From Sphingorhabdus sp. Alg239-R122 (GTDB lineage: Bacteria; Pseudomonadota; Alphaproteobacteria; Sphingomonadales; Sphingomonadaceae): DNA of 64,000 nucleotides. The notes beneath the pieces are model-generated. The model was not told the DNA's origin. It saw nothing but the letters and a program-made list of their open reading frames with translations, and did no database searches. The DNA lies in assembly GCF_900537065.1 (NCBI RefSeq), contig NZ_UNRC01000003.1, positions 124,001-188,000 on the forward strand, written 5' to 3'. A program made the position numbers and the translations under genes. Below, in pieces: positions 24,348 through 33,138 of the stretch (within the stretch, counting starts at the first letter, position 1; each line of letters opens with the position of its first letter).

Positions 24348-25874
24348 TCATTCAAAACTGAAGCCGGGCTCAGCGGAAGCAGTTTTCACTTTCTTGCCCT
24401 TTTTCGATGCACGCTTCTGACTTGGGGGTGCTTTATATTTTGTATCAAGGCTTCCAAGTTCGGGTGCAGCCGGGTTTGAATTTTCAACGCCGGGTTTTGG
24501 ACGATCGCCGCCTGTGACGCCGTCACTTTGCTGATTCAGCAGCAATTGCTGGGCATCATTTGGTGCGCGGTATCCGTCGGTGGGCAGGACAATGTCATTG
24601 GCATTGATCGGCTTGACTAGATACGGTGTAACAATAATCACCAATTCGGTTTCACCGCGGCGATAGCTGCGCGATTTGAACAGGTTGCCCAGCACTGGGA
24701 TATCGCCAAGTACCGGTGTCTTATCGACCGAGTTTTGCGAGTTATTGCTGAGCAAGCCAGCAATCATCATGCTTTGGCCAGAGCCAAGTTCGACTGTCGT
24801 TTCTGCGCGGCGGATCGTCAGTCCCGGAATTTCAAAGCCGTTGAGCGATACTGCACCAGCGGAAGAAAGTTCCGATACTTCGGGGCTCACGCGCATGGAA
24901 ATACGCCCATTGGCTAAAACGGTTGGCGTGTATGATAGCGAAATGCCGAAATTGCGATACTCGACAGTTGTAGTGCCCAGCCCCTGAGAAATTGGGATCG
25001 GGAATTCGCCGCCGGCCAGGAAGTCGGCTGTTTCACCCGACAGGGCTGTCAGGTTTGGCTGCGACAACGTCGTGATCAGGCCAGCCTGTTCGCCCAGGTC
25101 AAATGCAAGACCGAGATCCAGTCCAAAAAGACTGGCAATGGCGGCAATTGTTGTCTGTCCCGATTGTCCGTTGATGGTTGCAGATCCGGTATTAGTGTCG
25201 AACACAACAGCGTCACGGCCACGGATCGCGCCAAAGCCAAAACCACCCGTCTGGTCAACCGTGGTAAAGTTGCCGTCCATCGCTTTCACCAGCGTGCGGC
25301 TGACTTCAGCTACGCGTACCTGAAGGTTCACCTGAAGCGGCGTCGCAGTGCGAAGTCGGCTCATTACCTGGGTATCGTCACCTACAAAGGCCTGCACCAG
25401 CCGTTCTGCTTCAGCGCCGTCTTCGGGTGCCGCAACCGTTCCGGTAAGCAGTACAACACCGTTCATGGTGTTGACGTTGATTTTGGCGTTCGGCATGGCC
25501 AGGCCAAGCATCTGGTCAACTGAGTCCAGGTTTGCACCGACACGCACTGTTGCCGAATAAACAATCGCGCCGCTGGCATTGCTGGCGTAAAGCGTGGTCT
25601 CACCCGTGCTTTTACCAAAGACATAAAGCTGGCGGTTCGATTTGACCTGCACATCGGCGATGCCTTCATTCGCGATAAACAGGTCGCTGATACCCGAAGG
25701 CAGGCTGATAAGCTGGCCACGGCCAATGGAAAGCACTATTTCGTTGCTGGGTTTTTCAACACGTGCCTGTGCCGCTGCGGGTGTGGCGGTCAGAGCGGTG
25801 AATGCGGTTGCCGCAATCATGCTGGCCAATGCCGGGCCCATAACCGACCTTTTGAATTTTTTTGCTTTGGTCAT
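24348..25874 (-). CDS. cpaC: Type II/III-like secretin CpaC (RcpA)
   Basis: The ATG at 25874 with GGAGG upstream gives 508 residues with a signal peptide ending TATPAAAQA. The periplasmic part includes a BON-like segment (GVVLLTGTVAAPEDGAEAERL). The secretin domain carries VNLQVRVAEVSRTLVKAMD, the LTALSGETADFLAGGEFPIP block and GSGQSMMIAGLLSNNSQNSVDKTPVLGDIPVLGNLF in form. The tail is Lys- and Pro-rich. It forms the outer-membrane pore for the Flp pilus. Confidence 0.94.
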   Translation of the reverse strand: MTKAKKFKRSVMGPALASMIAATAFTALTATPAAAQARVEKPSNEIVLSIGRGQLISLPSGISDLFIANEGIADVQVKSNRQLYVFGKSTGETTLYASNASGAIVYSATVRVGANLDSVDQMLGLAMPNAKINVNTMNGVVLLTGTVAAPEDGAEAERLVQAFVGDDTQVMSRLRTATPLQVNLQVRVAEVSRTLVKAMDGNFTTVDQTGGFGFGAIRGRDAVVFDTNTGSATINGQSGQTTIAAIASLFGLDLGLAFDLGEQAGLITTLSQPNLTALSGETADFLAGGEFPIPISQGLGTTTVEYRNFGISLSYTPTVLANGRISMRVSPEVSELSSAGAVSLNGFEIPGLTIRRAETTVELGSGQSMMIAGLLSNNSQNSVDKTPVLGDIPVLGNLFKSRSYRRGETELVIIVTPYLVKPINANDIVLPTDGYRAPNDAQQLLLNQQSDGVTGGDRPKPGVENSNPAAPELGSLDTKYKAPPSQKRASKKGKKVKTASAEPGFSFE

Positions 25875-25875
25875 C

Positions 25876-26889
25876 TTATTTACCTCCAACCGGAACAACG
25901 GTCACTGATTTGCCGCGTGAGATACGGACACTGGGTTGATTGCTGACTTGCACTGCGCGTACCGGTGCCCCCCCTACAGCCGGTGCGGCTGGCGGTGCGG
26001 GCGCTTTTGTTGCACGCGGGACGGTACGGCGCTGGAAACGCGATACATCGCCACCAGTGGAATAGGTCTTGTCGGTATCAACTGGACGATTGGCGACACT
26101 GTGCAGGAATTTTTCTTCCGCTTCCGGGTCATCGGAATCGGGGATTTCCACTTCGCCAGATGCAATGGCGCGTTCCAGTTCGGCCTCGTTATCCGCAATG
26201 GACCGCAGCGACAGGCTCAATGTACCGATTGTCTGCGCTACAGCGATTTTTTCGGCCAGTTTTGGTGTGGCTTCAACGGTCACCGTGCTGAATGTACGAA
26301 CCACAGACTTATTGTCCTCATTCACCGCATTTACACGTTGGTCTGTTGCCAGCACGCGCAGGTTGCGGATGATGGTTTCAGACGCCTTGAGTGCCGCTCC
26401 GCCATCCTTACCTGGCACGGTCTGTGTCAGGACAAGGTCGATACGGTCACCAGGGAAAACAAAGCCGGCCACGCCCGTACGCGCAGATACCGGAACCGTC
26501 ACGGCACGCATGCCAGCGCCCAATGCTGCTGCAAGGAACCCGCGGTCACCCGGATGCACAATGGCACCCTGGGTCAGCGGCTGACCTGCCGTGATCGGAT
26601 GGCGTACAACTGTGCCCACCAGCGATGCCTGATCGGTCTGGCCGCTCAGATAATATGCTTTTTCAATCAGGTCTTCCGGCCAGGGCTGGAAGGAAAAACT
26701 GTCGGGCGTGATAATTGTGCCCACGGGCAGCGAACGGGCAGCGACCAGTACTTTGGGTCCCTGGGCCGGTTGTGCGGCGGCTTCTACCTTTGGGGCAGCG
26801 GCGCCGGAGAACATGGCCTTGGCCAGAAAGGCGGTACCTATCGCTATGACCAGCGCGCCTACCAGTAATATCAGCTTTTTCTTATCCAT
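25876..26889 (-). CDS. cpaB: Flp pilus assembly protein CpaB (RcpC)
   Basis: The 337-residue protein has one N-terminal membrane helix (KKLILLVGALVIAIGTAFLAKAMF). It then has an SAF domain (VLVAARSLPVGTIITPDSFSFQPWPEDLI, TVVRHPITAGQPLTQGAIV) and a C-terminal RcpC domain (ATDQRVNAVNED, TVTVEATPKLAEKIAVAQTIGTLSLSLRS). It is periplasmic and helps the secretin assemble. It is separated from cpaC by one base and from cpaA by 47. Confidence 0.93.
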   Translation of the reverse strand: MDKKKLILLVGALVIAIGTAFLAKAMFSGAAAPKVEAAAQPAQGPKVLVAARSLPVGTIITPDSFSFQPWPEDLIEKAYYLSGQTDQASLVGTVVRHPITAGQPLTQGAIVHPGDRGFLAAALGAGMRAVTVPVSARTGVAGFVFPGDRIDLVLTQTVPGKDGGAALKASETIIRNLRVLATDQRVNAVNEDNKSVVRTFSTVTVEATPKLAEKIAVAQTIGTLSLSLRSIADNEAELERAIASGEVEIPDSDDPEAEEKFLHSVANRPVDTDKTYSTGGDVSRFQRRTVPRATKAPAPPAAPAVGGAPVRAVQVSNQPSVRISRGKSVTVVPVGGK

Positions 26890-26936
26890 GGTTTATACTG
26901 CCTCCATGCAGATACGGTTTCTTGTCGGTATGTATT

Positions 26937-27410
26937 TCAGGCAAAATGGTTAATATATCGTTCGCCAATGACCCACAGGCCGGCAAACGCGATTGCCATG
27001 CCATAGGGAATTTCGAGTTTATGTTTGGATCTCCTGATCGTGTGGATCATCGCCATGAAGATGGTCAGCAGACCGCCAGCCACAGACATGATGATGACCA
27101 CGGTCAACATGATCTCCCACGGGAACCACAGGGCGAGTGCGCCAAGAAGTTTGACGTCACCGCCGCCCATGGCGCCAATGATTTGCATGATGGTAAAAAA
27201 TGCGAATACGCCAAAAGCCAGTCCCAGCTGAATGGCGATATCTGGCCAGAACTGCATGCCTGTTGCCCACCAATAGGCGGGTGCGGCCAAGGCAATCATG
27301 GCATTGAGATAATGCTCAATCTCGCGGCGTTTAATATCGGTATATGCAGCATGCAATAGTCCGATTGCCAATGCGGCCAAGAGCCCGTAAGTAAGATTTT
27401 CCCCTGTCAT
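26937..27410 (-). CDS. cpaA: Prepilin peptidase CpaA
   Basis: The 157-residue membrane protein has about five hydrophobic segments. The two aspartates of the TadV/CpaA aspartic peptidase family lie in AAYTDIKRREIEHYLN and GAMGGGDVKLLGAL. It cleaves the Flp prepilin leader. It is the first gene of the run. Upstream, TTAC-N6-GTAA (27435-27448) is a small dyad that could belong to the tad promoter. Confidence 0.93.
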   Translation of the reverse strand: MTGENLTYGLLAALAIGLLHAAYTDIKRREIEHYLNAMIALAAPAYWWATGMQFWPDIAIQLGLAFGVFAFFTIMQIIGAMGGGDVKLLGALALWFPWEIMLTVVIIMSVAGGLLTIFMAMIHTIRRSKHKLEIPYGMAIAFAGLWVIGERYINHFA

Positions 27411-27491
27411 GGGTATTGGTATAACAACGATGGCTTACCAAATAGTAACCATGCCGTTTTTTTAACGATCACTATGAAAAAAGGATGAATT

Positions 27492-28484
27492 TTGGGGCGT
27501 GAAGATGTGACCGAGCCGGGAACGGATATGGAAACCTTTGACAGAAGGGCAATTCCGCAAGGGGCTAGTGAAAGCTATTGGGAAGCGCAGGACGGATGGA
27601 AAATTCGCCGCTTCGACTGGCCTGCCGAGCTGCCTGATGATTCGATCGCGCGTGGTTCGATGCTATTCATGGCGGGGCGCGGCGATTTGTATGAAAAATA
27701 TCTGGAGACATTTGCGCATTTCCATAAGGCTGGCTGGAACATAACCGCGTCCGATTGGCGCGGGCAGGCGGGATCCGGTCGTATGACCGATAGCCAGTAT
27801 ATCGGTCATATTGAGGATTTTTCTGTCTGGATCGACGATATCCGCTTCTTCTTCGAACAATGGAAAGCCAGCACACCAGGGCCGCATGCTATCATGGCGC
27901 ATTCGATGGGCGGGCATTTGATTGCACGGGCACTTATCGAAAAAGCGGTGGACCCGGATGCGGCCATATTGATTGCGCCGATGCTGGGTATGCGTGGGCT
28001 TAACCTGCCATTGCCTATCGGCCACTTCCTGACGCGGATCATGAAATGGATTGGCAATCCCAAGCGGCCCGCCTGGAAAGTGAGCGAAAAGCCCGCGTCA
28101 CCGCTCGAAATCCGGCAAAGCCTGCTCACCAATGACGATGACCGCTATGCCGATGAGCTGTTCTGGTGGGGCAAGCGGCCGGAACTGGTCATGGGACCGG
28201 CCAGCTGGAACTGGGTCGAACGTGCCTATGCTTCCGCGCGGCATATAAGGACAAAGAGGCAGTGGGAAAGTGTCGATACACCCGTATATATAGTCGCCAC
28301 CTCGGCGGACGAGCTGGTACGGCATCGTAATATCGAAGAAGCCGTGGAGCGCATGCCCAAGGCCGAGATGCTGGAATTTGGTGAGGAAGCAGCACATGAA
28401 ATATTGCGTGAGGTCGATGCCATACGTGATCGGGCGCTGGCTGGCATCGATGTATTTCTGGACCGGGCAACTGCACCAGAATGA
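27492..28484 (+). CDS. Alpha/beta hydrolase (lysophospholipase-like)
   Basis: The frame opens with TTG at 27492 behind AAAAGGA, giving 330 residues; an ATG at 27528 is the alternative. WKIRRFDWPAE leads to the fold, ASDWRGQAGSGRM follows, and AHSMGGHL contains the nucleophile Ser. VYIVATSADELVRHRNIEEA carries the Asp region, with the His in EEAAHEIL. This is the serine aminopeptidase/lysophospholipase (Hydrolase_4) type. It overlaps the oxidoreductase gene by 4 bases, so they form a pair. The substrate is unknown. Confidence 0.85.
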   Translation: MGREDVTEPGTDMETFDRRAIPQGASESYWEAQDGWKIRRFDWPAELPDDSIARGSMLFMAGRGDLYEKYLETFAHFHKAGWNITASDWRGQAGSGRMTDSQYIGHIEDFSVWIDDIRFFFEQWKASTPGPHAIMAHSMGGHLIARALIEKAVDPDAAILIAPMLGMRGLNLPLPIGHFLTRIMKWIGNPKRPAWKVSEKPASPLEIRQSLLTNDDDRYADELFWWGKRPELVMGPASWNWVERAYASARHIRTKRQWESVDTPVYIVATSADELVRHRNIEEAVERMPKAEMLEFGEEAAHEILREVDAIRDRALAGIDVFLDRATAPE

Positions 28485-29596
28485 GCGATTTTGATATCGT
28501 CATTATCGGCGCCGGTATAGCGGGCGCCAGCCTGGCATCCGAGCTTGCGGGCAGTGCAAAAGTCATGGTTGCCGAGCGGGAAGAATTTCCCGGTTACCAC
28601 AGTACCGGCCGTTCTGCGGCTTTCTGGACAGAAAGCTATGGTGGCCCGCAGGTGCAGCCGCTTACCAGCGCATCAGGCCCGTGGTTTGCCAACCCGCCCA
28701 GCCATATCAGTGCGCACAGCCTGCTTGTGAAGCGCGGTGCACTTACCATTGGCAAAGCATCAGACAAGGCAGCGCTCAAGGATTTTTATGAGACATTTGC
28801 CGGGAGCGTGTCGCATATTCATGAAGTTGGCCGCGATGTTCTGGAACAACATGTCGGCGGGCTGGATGCAGATTATCAGCACGGCGTTTATGAGCCTGAC
28901 TGCTGCGACATTGATGTCGCCGCCGTGCATCAGGGGTATTTGCGCCATGCCAGGGCACAGGGTGCGCAGCTGCGTACGCGGACGGCGCTGGAAAGTGCAC
29001 AATATGCGGACGGGCAATGGCATCTTGGGCTGGGCGGTGAAACTATCACCGCTGCAATTCTCGTCAATGCAGCAGGGGCATGGGCGGATAATATCGCGCA
29101 AATGGCGTCTGTGGCGCCGCTGAATATCACACCCTATCGCCGTACTGTGTTGCAGCTGCAGGTGGCCCCGACAGTCTCACGGGACCTGCCACTTGTGCTC
29201 GATATAAATGGCAACTTCTATTTCAAACCTGAAAATGGCCGGCTCTGGCTCAGCCCGCATGACGAAACCGAAACTGCTGCCGGAGATGTAGCTCCCGAAG
29301 AGCTGGACATCGCCACCACGATTGACCGGTTTGAGAAAATAGTGAACTGGAAAGTTGTCAGATTGGAAAAAGCGTGGGCGGGTTTACGTTCCTTTGCGCC
29401 TGACCGGCTACCTGTTTACGGATTTGATTCCGGCAATCCTGGTTTTTTCTGGTTTGCCGGACAGGGCGGTTTTGGTATTCAGACAGCGCCCGCTGCGGCG
29501 AAAATTGCGCGCATGCAGATACTGGAAGAACCCGCGAAGGCGATGGTCGAGGAAATTAACCCGGCCCCATATGCGCCTGCACGTTTTTGTGCATAA
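28481..29596 (+). CDS. FAD-dependent oxidoreductase, DAO (D-amino-acid/glycine oxidase) family
   Basis: The 371-residue protein opens with IVIIGAGIAGASLASELAG, the FAD fold. It continues with EEFPGYHSTGRSAAFW (shared by the glycine-oxidase-like group), VNAAGAWADNIAQMA, and the late PVYGFDSGNPGFFWFAGQGGFGIQTAPAAAKI in form. It would oxidise an amine or hydroxy acid with FAD. It is coupled to the hydrolase gene upstream. Confidence 0.88.
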   Translation: MSDFDIVIIGAGIAGASLASELAGSAKVMVAEREEFPGYHSTGRSAAFWTESYGGPQVQPLTSASGPWFANPPSHISAHSLLVKRGALTIGKASDKAALKDFYETFAGSVSHIHEVGRDVLEQHVGGLDADYQHGVYEPDCCDIDVAAVHQGYLRHARAQGAQLRTRTALESAQYADGQWHLGLGGETITAAILVNAAGAWADNIAQMASVAPLNITPYRRTVLQLQVAPTVSRDLPLVLDINGNFYFKPENGRLWLSPHDETETAAGDVAPEELDIATTIDRFEKIVNWKVVRLEKAWAGLRSFAPDRLPVYGFDSGNPGFFWFAGQGGFGIQTAPAAAKIARMQILEEPAKAMVEEINPAPYAPARFCA

Positions 29597-29691
29597 AATC
29601 TTTTATAAAGAGGTTTTGCAGTCGGCGCTCTGGTATAAGGCGAGCAAGATCGTTAGTGTCATTTACGAAATTAACCCTGAAGGAGAAAAAA

Positions 29692-29868
29692 ATGGGACAT
29701 CATTTTGAAATTTATAAAGATAAAGCTGGCGAATTTCGTGTTCGCTTCAAATACAATGACGAAATCATGTTTTCTACCGAGGGATATTCGAACAAAGCCG
29801 GCGCGCAAAATGCTATTGATTCAATCAAGAAGAACGGCCCTGGTGCCGACACAGTCGATAACAGCTAA
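29692..29868 (+). CDS. Small DUF1508 (YegP-like) protein
   Basis: The ATG at 29692 has AAGGAGA ahead and gives 58 residues. FEIYKDKAGEFRVRFKYND and the SNKAGAQNAIDSIKKNG turn are the single DUF1508 module. The same module is present twice in E. coli YegP. The fold is known but the role is not; these proteins are often stress-linked. Its stop is directly followed by the convergent rnhA stop, whose last codons contain a long inverted repeat (29880-29917). Confidence 0.88.
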   Translation: MGHHFEIYKDKAGEFRVRFKYNDEIMFSTEGYSNKAGAQNAIDSIKKNGPGADTVDNS

Positions 29869-30327
29869 TCAGAACTGATCAGCGACGCCGCTGGCAATTG
29901 CCATAGCGGCGTCGCTGGCCAGCATATCGGCGCGTTCATTATCTACGTCGCCCGCATGGCCTTTCACCCATTTCCATTCAATTTGATGCGGTGCCACCGC
30001 TTCAAGTAATTCCTGCCATAAGTCGGCATTTTTGACCGGTTTCTTGGCCGCTGTTTTCCAGCCATTTTTCTGCCAGCCATATATCCATTTGGTAATGCCG
30101 TCTTTCACGTAACTGCTGTCCGTGGACAGTGTCACACGGCAAGGACGTTTTAACGCCTGCAAAGCGCGAATGGCGGCCATAAGCTCCATGCGGTTATTGG
30201 TTGTATCCGCTTCTCCGCCGGATATTTCCTTTTCTTTTGTCCCATAACGAATCAAAGCGCCCCAGCCGCCCGGACCGGGATTGCCCTTGCATGCGCCATC
30301 AGTGGCAATTTCCACTGCCTTACTCAT
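29869..30327 (-). CDS. rnhA: Ribonuclease HI
   Basis: The ATG at 30327 gives 152 residues, the usual size. [16 protein letters not shown] carries the first Asp, [10 protein letters not shown] the Glu, [11 protein letters not shown] the second Asp and DNERADMLA the last Asp of the two-metal site. It cuts the RNA strand of RNA-DNA hybrids. Its start overlaps the thrB stop by 4 bases. Confidence 0.95.
   Translation of the reverse strand: MSKAVEIATDGACKGNPGPGGWGALIRYGTKEKEISGGEADTTNNRMELMAAIRALQALKRPCRVTLSTDSSYVKDGITKWIYGWQKNGWKTAAKKPVKNADLWQELLEAVAPHQIEWKWVKGHAGDVDNERADMLASDAAMAIASGVADQF
29880..29917. repeat. 13-bp inverted repeat at the rnhA 3' end
   Basis: CAGCGACGCCGCT (29880-29892) and AGCGGCGTCGCTG (29905-29917) pair perfectly around 12 bases. 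The hairpin is coding for rnhA but lies just past the DUF1508 stop, so it could stop or protect that short transcript. There is no T run. Confidence 0.6.
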
Positions 30328-31283
30328 GCGAACATCACCGTATTTTTCGGGTCGCGGTAAAATTGCAGGCGTCTGACAAAATCCATAGGATTCTTGCGCG
30401 TTACAAGTGCATCGGACGGAGTGTTGATCCAATCATAGGCGCGGCTGAGCGTAAAGCGCAGAGCCGCCCCGCGTGCCAGCACATGCATCGCATATATTTC
30501 CGCATCGTCCTGCTCCAGATGCTCGCGATAGCCATTTAAAAGTGCGTTTGACAATGCGCGGTCAAACTTCTCCCCGTTTGGAGAAAAACACCAGGCAGCA
30601 TGGGTGATGGCAAGGTCATATGCGCGGATATCCGTGCAGGAAAAATAGAAATCGATTACGCCTTTAACCTGGTTGCCCAGCATCAGCACATTATCGGGAA
30701 ACAGGTCAGCATGAATGATCGAGTGCTGTAAACCCTCGGGCCAATTTTGCTCAAGATAAGCAAGCTCACTATTCACTATGTCTGGCAATTCACCATGAAT
30801 ATGTGCGAGCGAATCACCGCACTGCGCAGCCATTTCATTCCAGCTGGCGATGCCCATGCTATTGGGACGCCGGGTTTTGAAATCGGCGGCGGCCACATGC
30901 AACTCTGCAAGCGATGCACCTGCTGCCATGGCCTGCTTACTTGATGGCTGGGTAACCGACACACCCTGCAGGAATTCGATCAGGCAGGCCGGTTTCCCCG
31001 CCAGCTCCTGCAGTTGCATGCCATCATTATCGGCAATGGCACGCGGTACGGGCATACCCTTACCTGCAAGGTGGTCGAGGAGTGATATGAAAAACGGCAG
31101 ATCGTCAGGGTTCACACGCTTTTCATAGAGCGTGAGAATATAGCGCCCCGTTTCAGTCTCGACGAGGTAATTGCTGTTCTCAACGCCCTCGGCAATGCCC
31201 TTGAAACTGCGTAACTGACCAACACTATAGCGTGACAGAAATGCCGCCATGTCCTCTGCACTGACCTGTGTATATACAGCCAT
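30324..31283 (-). CDS. thrB: Homoserine kinase (aminoglycoside-phosphotransferase type, ThrB)
   Basis: The 319-residue protein has the APH kinase fold: [20 protein letters not shown] near the start, [12 protein letters not shown] as the catalytic loop and [17 protein letters not shown] as the metal-binding DFG equivalent. The N-terminal [15 protein letters not shown] is typical for ThrB of this class in alphaproteobacteria. It phosphorylates homoserine in threonine synthesis. It is linked to ispH (shared base 31283) and rnhA, a common sphingomonad and rhizobial order. Confidence 0.93.
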   Translation of the reverse strand: MAVYTQVSAEDMAAFLSRYSVGQLRSFKGIAEGVENSNYLVETETGRYILTLYEKRVNPDDLPFFISLLDHLAGKGMPVPRAIADNDGMQLQELAGKPACLIEFLQGVSVTQPSSKQAMAAGASLAELHVAAADFKTRRPNSMGIASWNEMAAQCGDSLAHIHGELPDIVNSELAYLEQNWPEGLQHSIIHADLFPDNVLMLGNQVKGVIDFYFSCTDIRAYDLAITHAAWCFSPNGEKFDRALSNALLNGYREHLEQDDAEIYAMHVLARGAALRFTLSRAYDWINTPSDALVTRKNPMDFVRRLQFYRDPKNTVMFA

Positions 31284-32230
31284 CAGGCGCTATCTGCCAT
31301 CAGTTCGCGGGGAAGTTTGAACACCATTTTTTCTTCGGCAGTGATGACGGTTTCTTCCTGCACGTTGAATTTTGTGCCAAGTTTTTCCACCACTTCACGC
31401 ACCAGCAGTTCTGGCGCAGAGGCTCCGGCGGTAAGGCCGAGTGTCCCGACGCCTTTTAGCCATGCAAAATCAATTTCATCTGCGCGCTGGATCAGGCGGG
31501 CACGGATACCTGCACGCTCGGCAACTTCGACAAGGCGAAGCGAATTGGAGCTGTTTGGCGCACCAATTACCAGTACCAGGTCACAGGAAGAAGCGATGGA
31601 TTTGACTGCAGCCTGCCGATTGGATGTTGCATAACAGATATCTTCACCCCTTGGCCCGACGATACTCGGAAAGCGTTTCTTCAACGCTTCAATAACGCCG
31701 CGCGTATCATCCACTGAAAGTGTTGTCTGGGTAAGGAAAGCCAGGCTTTCCGGATTTTCCACGTTCAGTGCTGCCACATCATCAGGTGTTTCCACCAATG
31801 TCATCTGGCCTTCTTCCACCTGTCCGAAAGTGCCGATTACCTCTGGATGGCCCTTATGGCCTATAAAAATAATATGCCGCCCTGCTTCGACTTGCCGTTC
31901 AGCCTGCCGGTGCACTTTTGAAACAAGCGGGCAGGTGGCGTCAACATAGGTGAGGCCGCGCTGGGCCGCCTTGTGCGGCACGGCCTTGGGTACACCGTGT
32001 GCGGAAAAAACGACCGGCACGCCATCGGGTACTTTATCGAGTTCTTCCACAAAAACGGCGCCTTTTGCTTTCAGGCTGTCGACGACATATTTATTATGCA
32101 CGATTTCATGACGCACATAGACAGGCGCACCGTATTTTTTCAGGGCAATTTCGACAATATCAATCGCACGGTCCACGCCGGCACAAAATCCGCGTGGAGC
32201 AGCAATTAAAAGCTGAAGATGCTGTTTCAT
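31283..32230 (-). CDS. ispH: 4-hydroxy-3-methylbut-2-enyl diphosphate reductase
   Basis: The 315-residue protein starts [21 protein letters not shown], with the first iron-sulfur cysteine. [16 protein letters not shown] holds the second and [12 protein letters not shown] the third. Conserved [11 protein letters not shown] and [11 protein letters not shown] are substrate-binding. It is the last enzyme of the non-mevalonate isoprenoid pathway. It heads the ispH-thrB-rnhA operon. Confidence 0.96.
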   Translation of the reverse strand: MKQHLQLLIAAPRGFCAGVDRAIDIVEIALKKYGAPVYVRHEIVHNKYVVDSLKAKGAVFVEELDKVPDGVPVVFSAHGVPKAVPHKAAQRGLTYVDATCPLVSKVHRQAERQVEAGRHIIFIGHKGHPEVIGTFGQVEEGQMTLVETPDDVAALNVENPESLAFLTQTTLSVDDTRGVIEALKKRFPSIVGPRGEDICYATSNRQAAVKSIASSCDLVLVIGAPNSSNSLRLVEVAERAGIRARLIQRADEIDFAWLKGVGTLGLTAGASAPELLVREVVEKLGTKFNVQEETVITAEEKMVFKLPRELMADSA

Positions 32231-32350
32231 ATTCGGTTACCGTTCATTTTATGCACTTTATCAACCTGCCATGGCAATCACGGGCGTTGCGCTTCCCATA
32301 TGGGACGGATATGAAGCCAGTAAACACCTATTGAAGGAAAAGTCGAGATT

Positions 32351-33004
32351 ATGATGACATTGCGCGCTAAATCCATGGCTATTGTCGCCCCATTGATCGT
32401 TCTGGGCGGTTGTGCCGGTGATAATGAACTCCGTATTGGCCAGGGTGTAGGTGTCACATCTACCTTATCGGCATGCCCATCTGTGGCCATTCCTGACAAT
32501 ACAGGTGACATAACACTGTTCAACCCTGCCAGCAGCACCGACGCCAGTGCCATTGATGTTGTCGCAAATGTTACCAACCTGCGCAGTAGCTGTAATGAAG
32601 CGTCGGAAAAGATTTACGCTGTGGCGACATTTGATGTGCAGGCCCGCCGCAGCAACGCCAGTGGAGCGCGGCAGGTGACACTGCCTTACTTCTCCACTGT
32701 TGTTCGTGGTGGCACATCCGTGATTTCCAAGCGCATTGGTTCTGTCACGCTCAACTTTGCAGATGGTTCATATCGCGCCCAGGCCCAGGGGCAGGGCGCG
32801 GCCTATATTGACAAGGTGGCAGCGACACTACCCGCCGATATCCGTGAGAAAATCACGCGCAAGCGTAAAAGCGGTGACGTGGATGCAGCTGTGGACCCGC
32901 TGTCGGATCCAGCTGTACGTGCGGCGCTGGCCCGGACCAGCTTTGAACTGCTGGTCGGCTTCCAGCTTTCAGGTGACCAGTTGCGATATAATGTGACGCG
33001 ATAA
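32351..33004 (+). CDS. Putative lipoprotein, unknown function
   Basis: The 217-residue protein has an N-terminal signal with VLGGC just after a hydrophobic run (lipid-modified Cys21). ACPSVAIPDNTGDITLF and a middle beta-rich stretch follow, then ITRKRKSGDVDAAVDPLSDPAVR near the end. I recall no characterised family; the composition is that of an envelope protein. It is divergent from ispH, separated by 120 bases, and precedes argS. Confidence 0.75.
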   Translation: MMTLRAKSMAIVAPLIVLGGCAGDNELRIGQGVGVTSTLSACPSVAIPDNTGDITLFNPASSTDASAIDVVANVTNLRSSCNEASEKIYAVATFDVQARRSNASGARQVTLPYFSTVVRGGTSVISKRIGSVTLNFADGSYRAQAQGQGAAYIDKVAATLPADIREKITRKRKSGDVDAAVDPLSDPAVRAALARTSFELLVGFQLSGDQLRYNVTR

Positions 33005-33138
33005 GGGTTCAGCCAGAACCCGTCTTTCGGTAAAATCAATACCGGCCTGCCGCCAAACTCTTTTACATATATGGGAGTTAGGCTATTCACGCCATGCGAC
33101 AGGCTGCTAAGCACCCGCCGGGTGCAAGCCTATAGTAT

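Noticed and set aside
25936-26868. Plus-strand frame of 310 codons opposite cpaB
   Set aside because: Antisense shadow of a clear RcpC/CpaB gene, rich in Cys, Arg and His without any motif.
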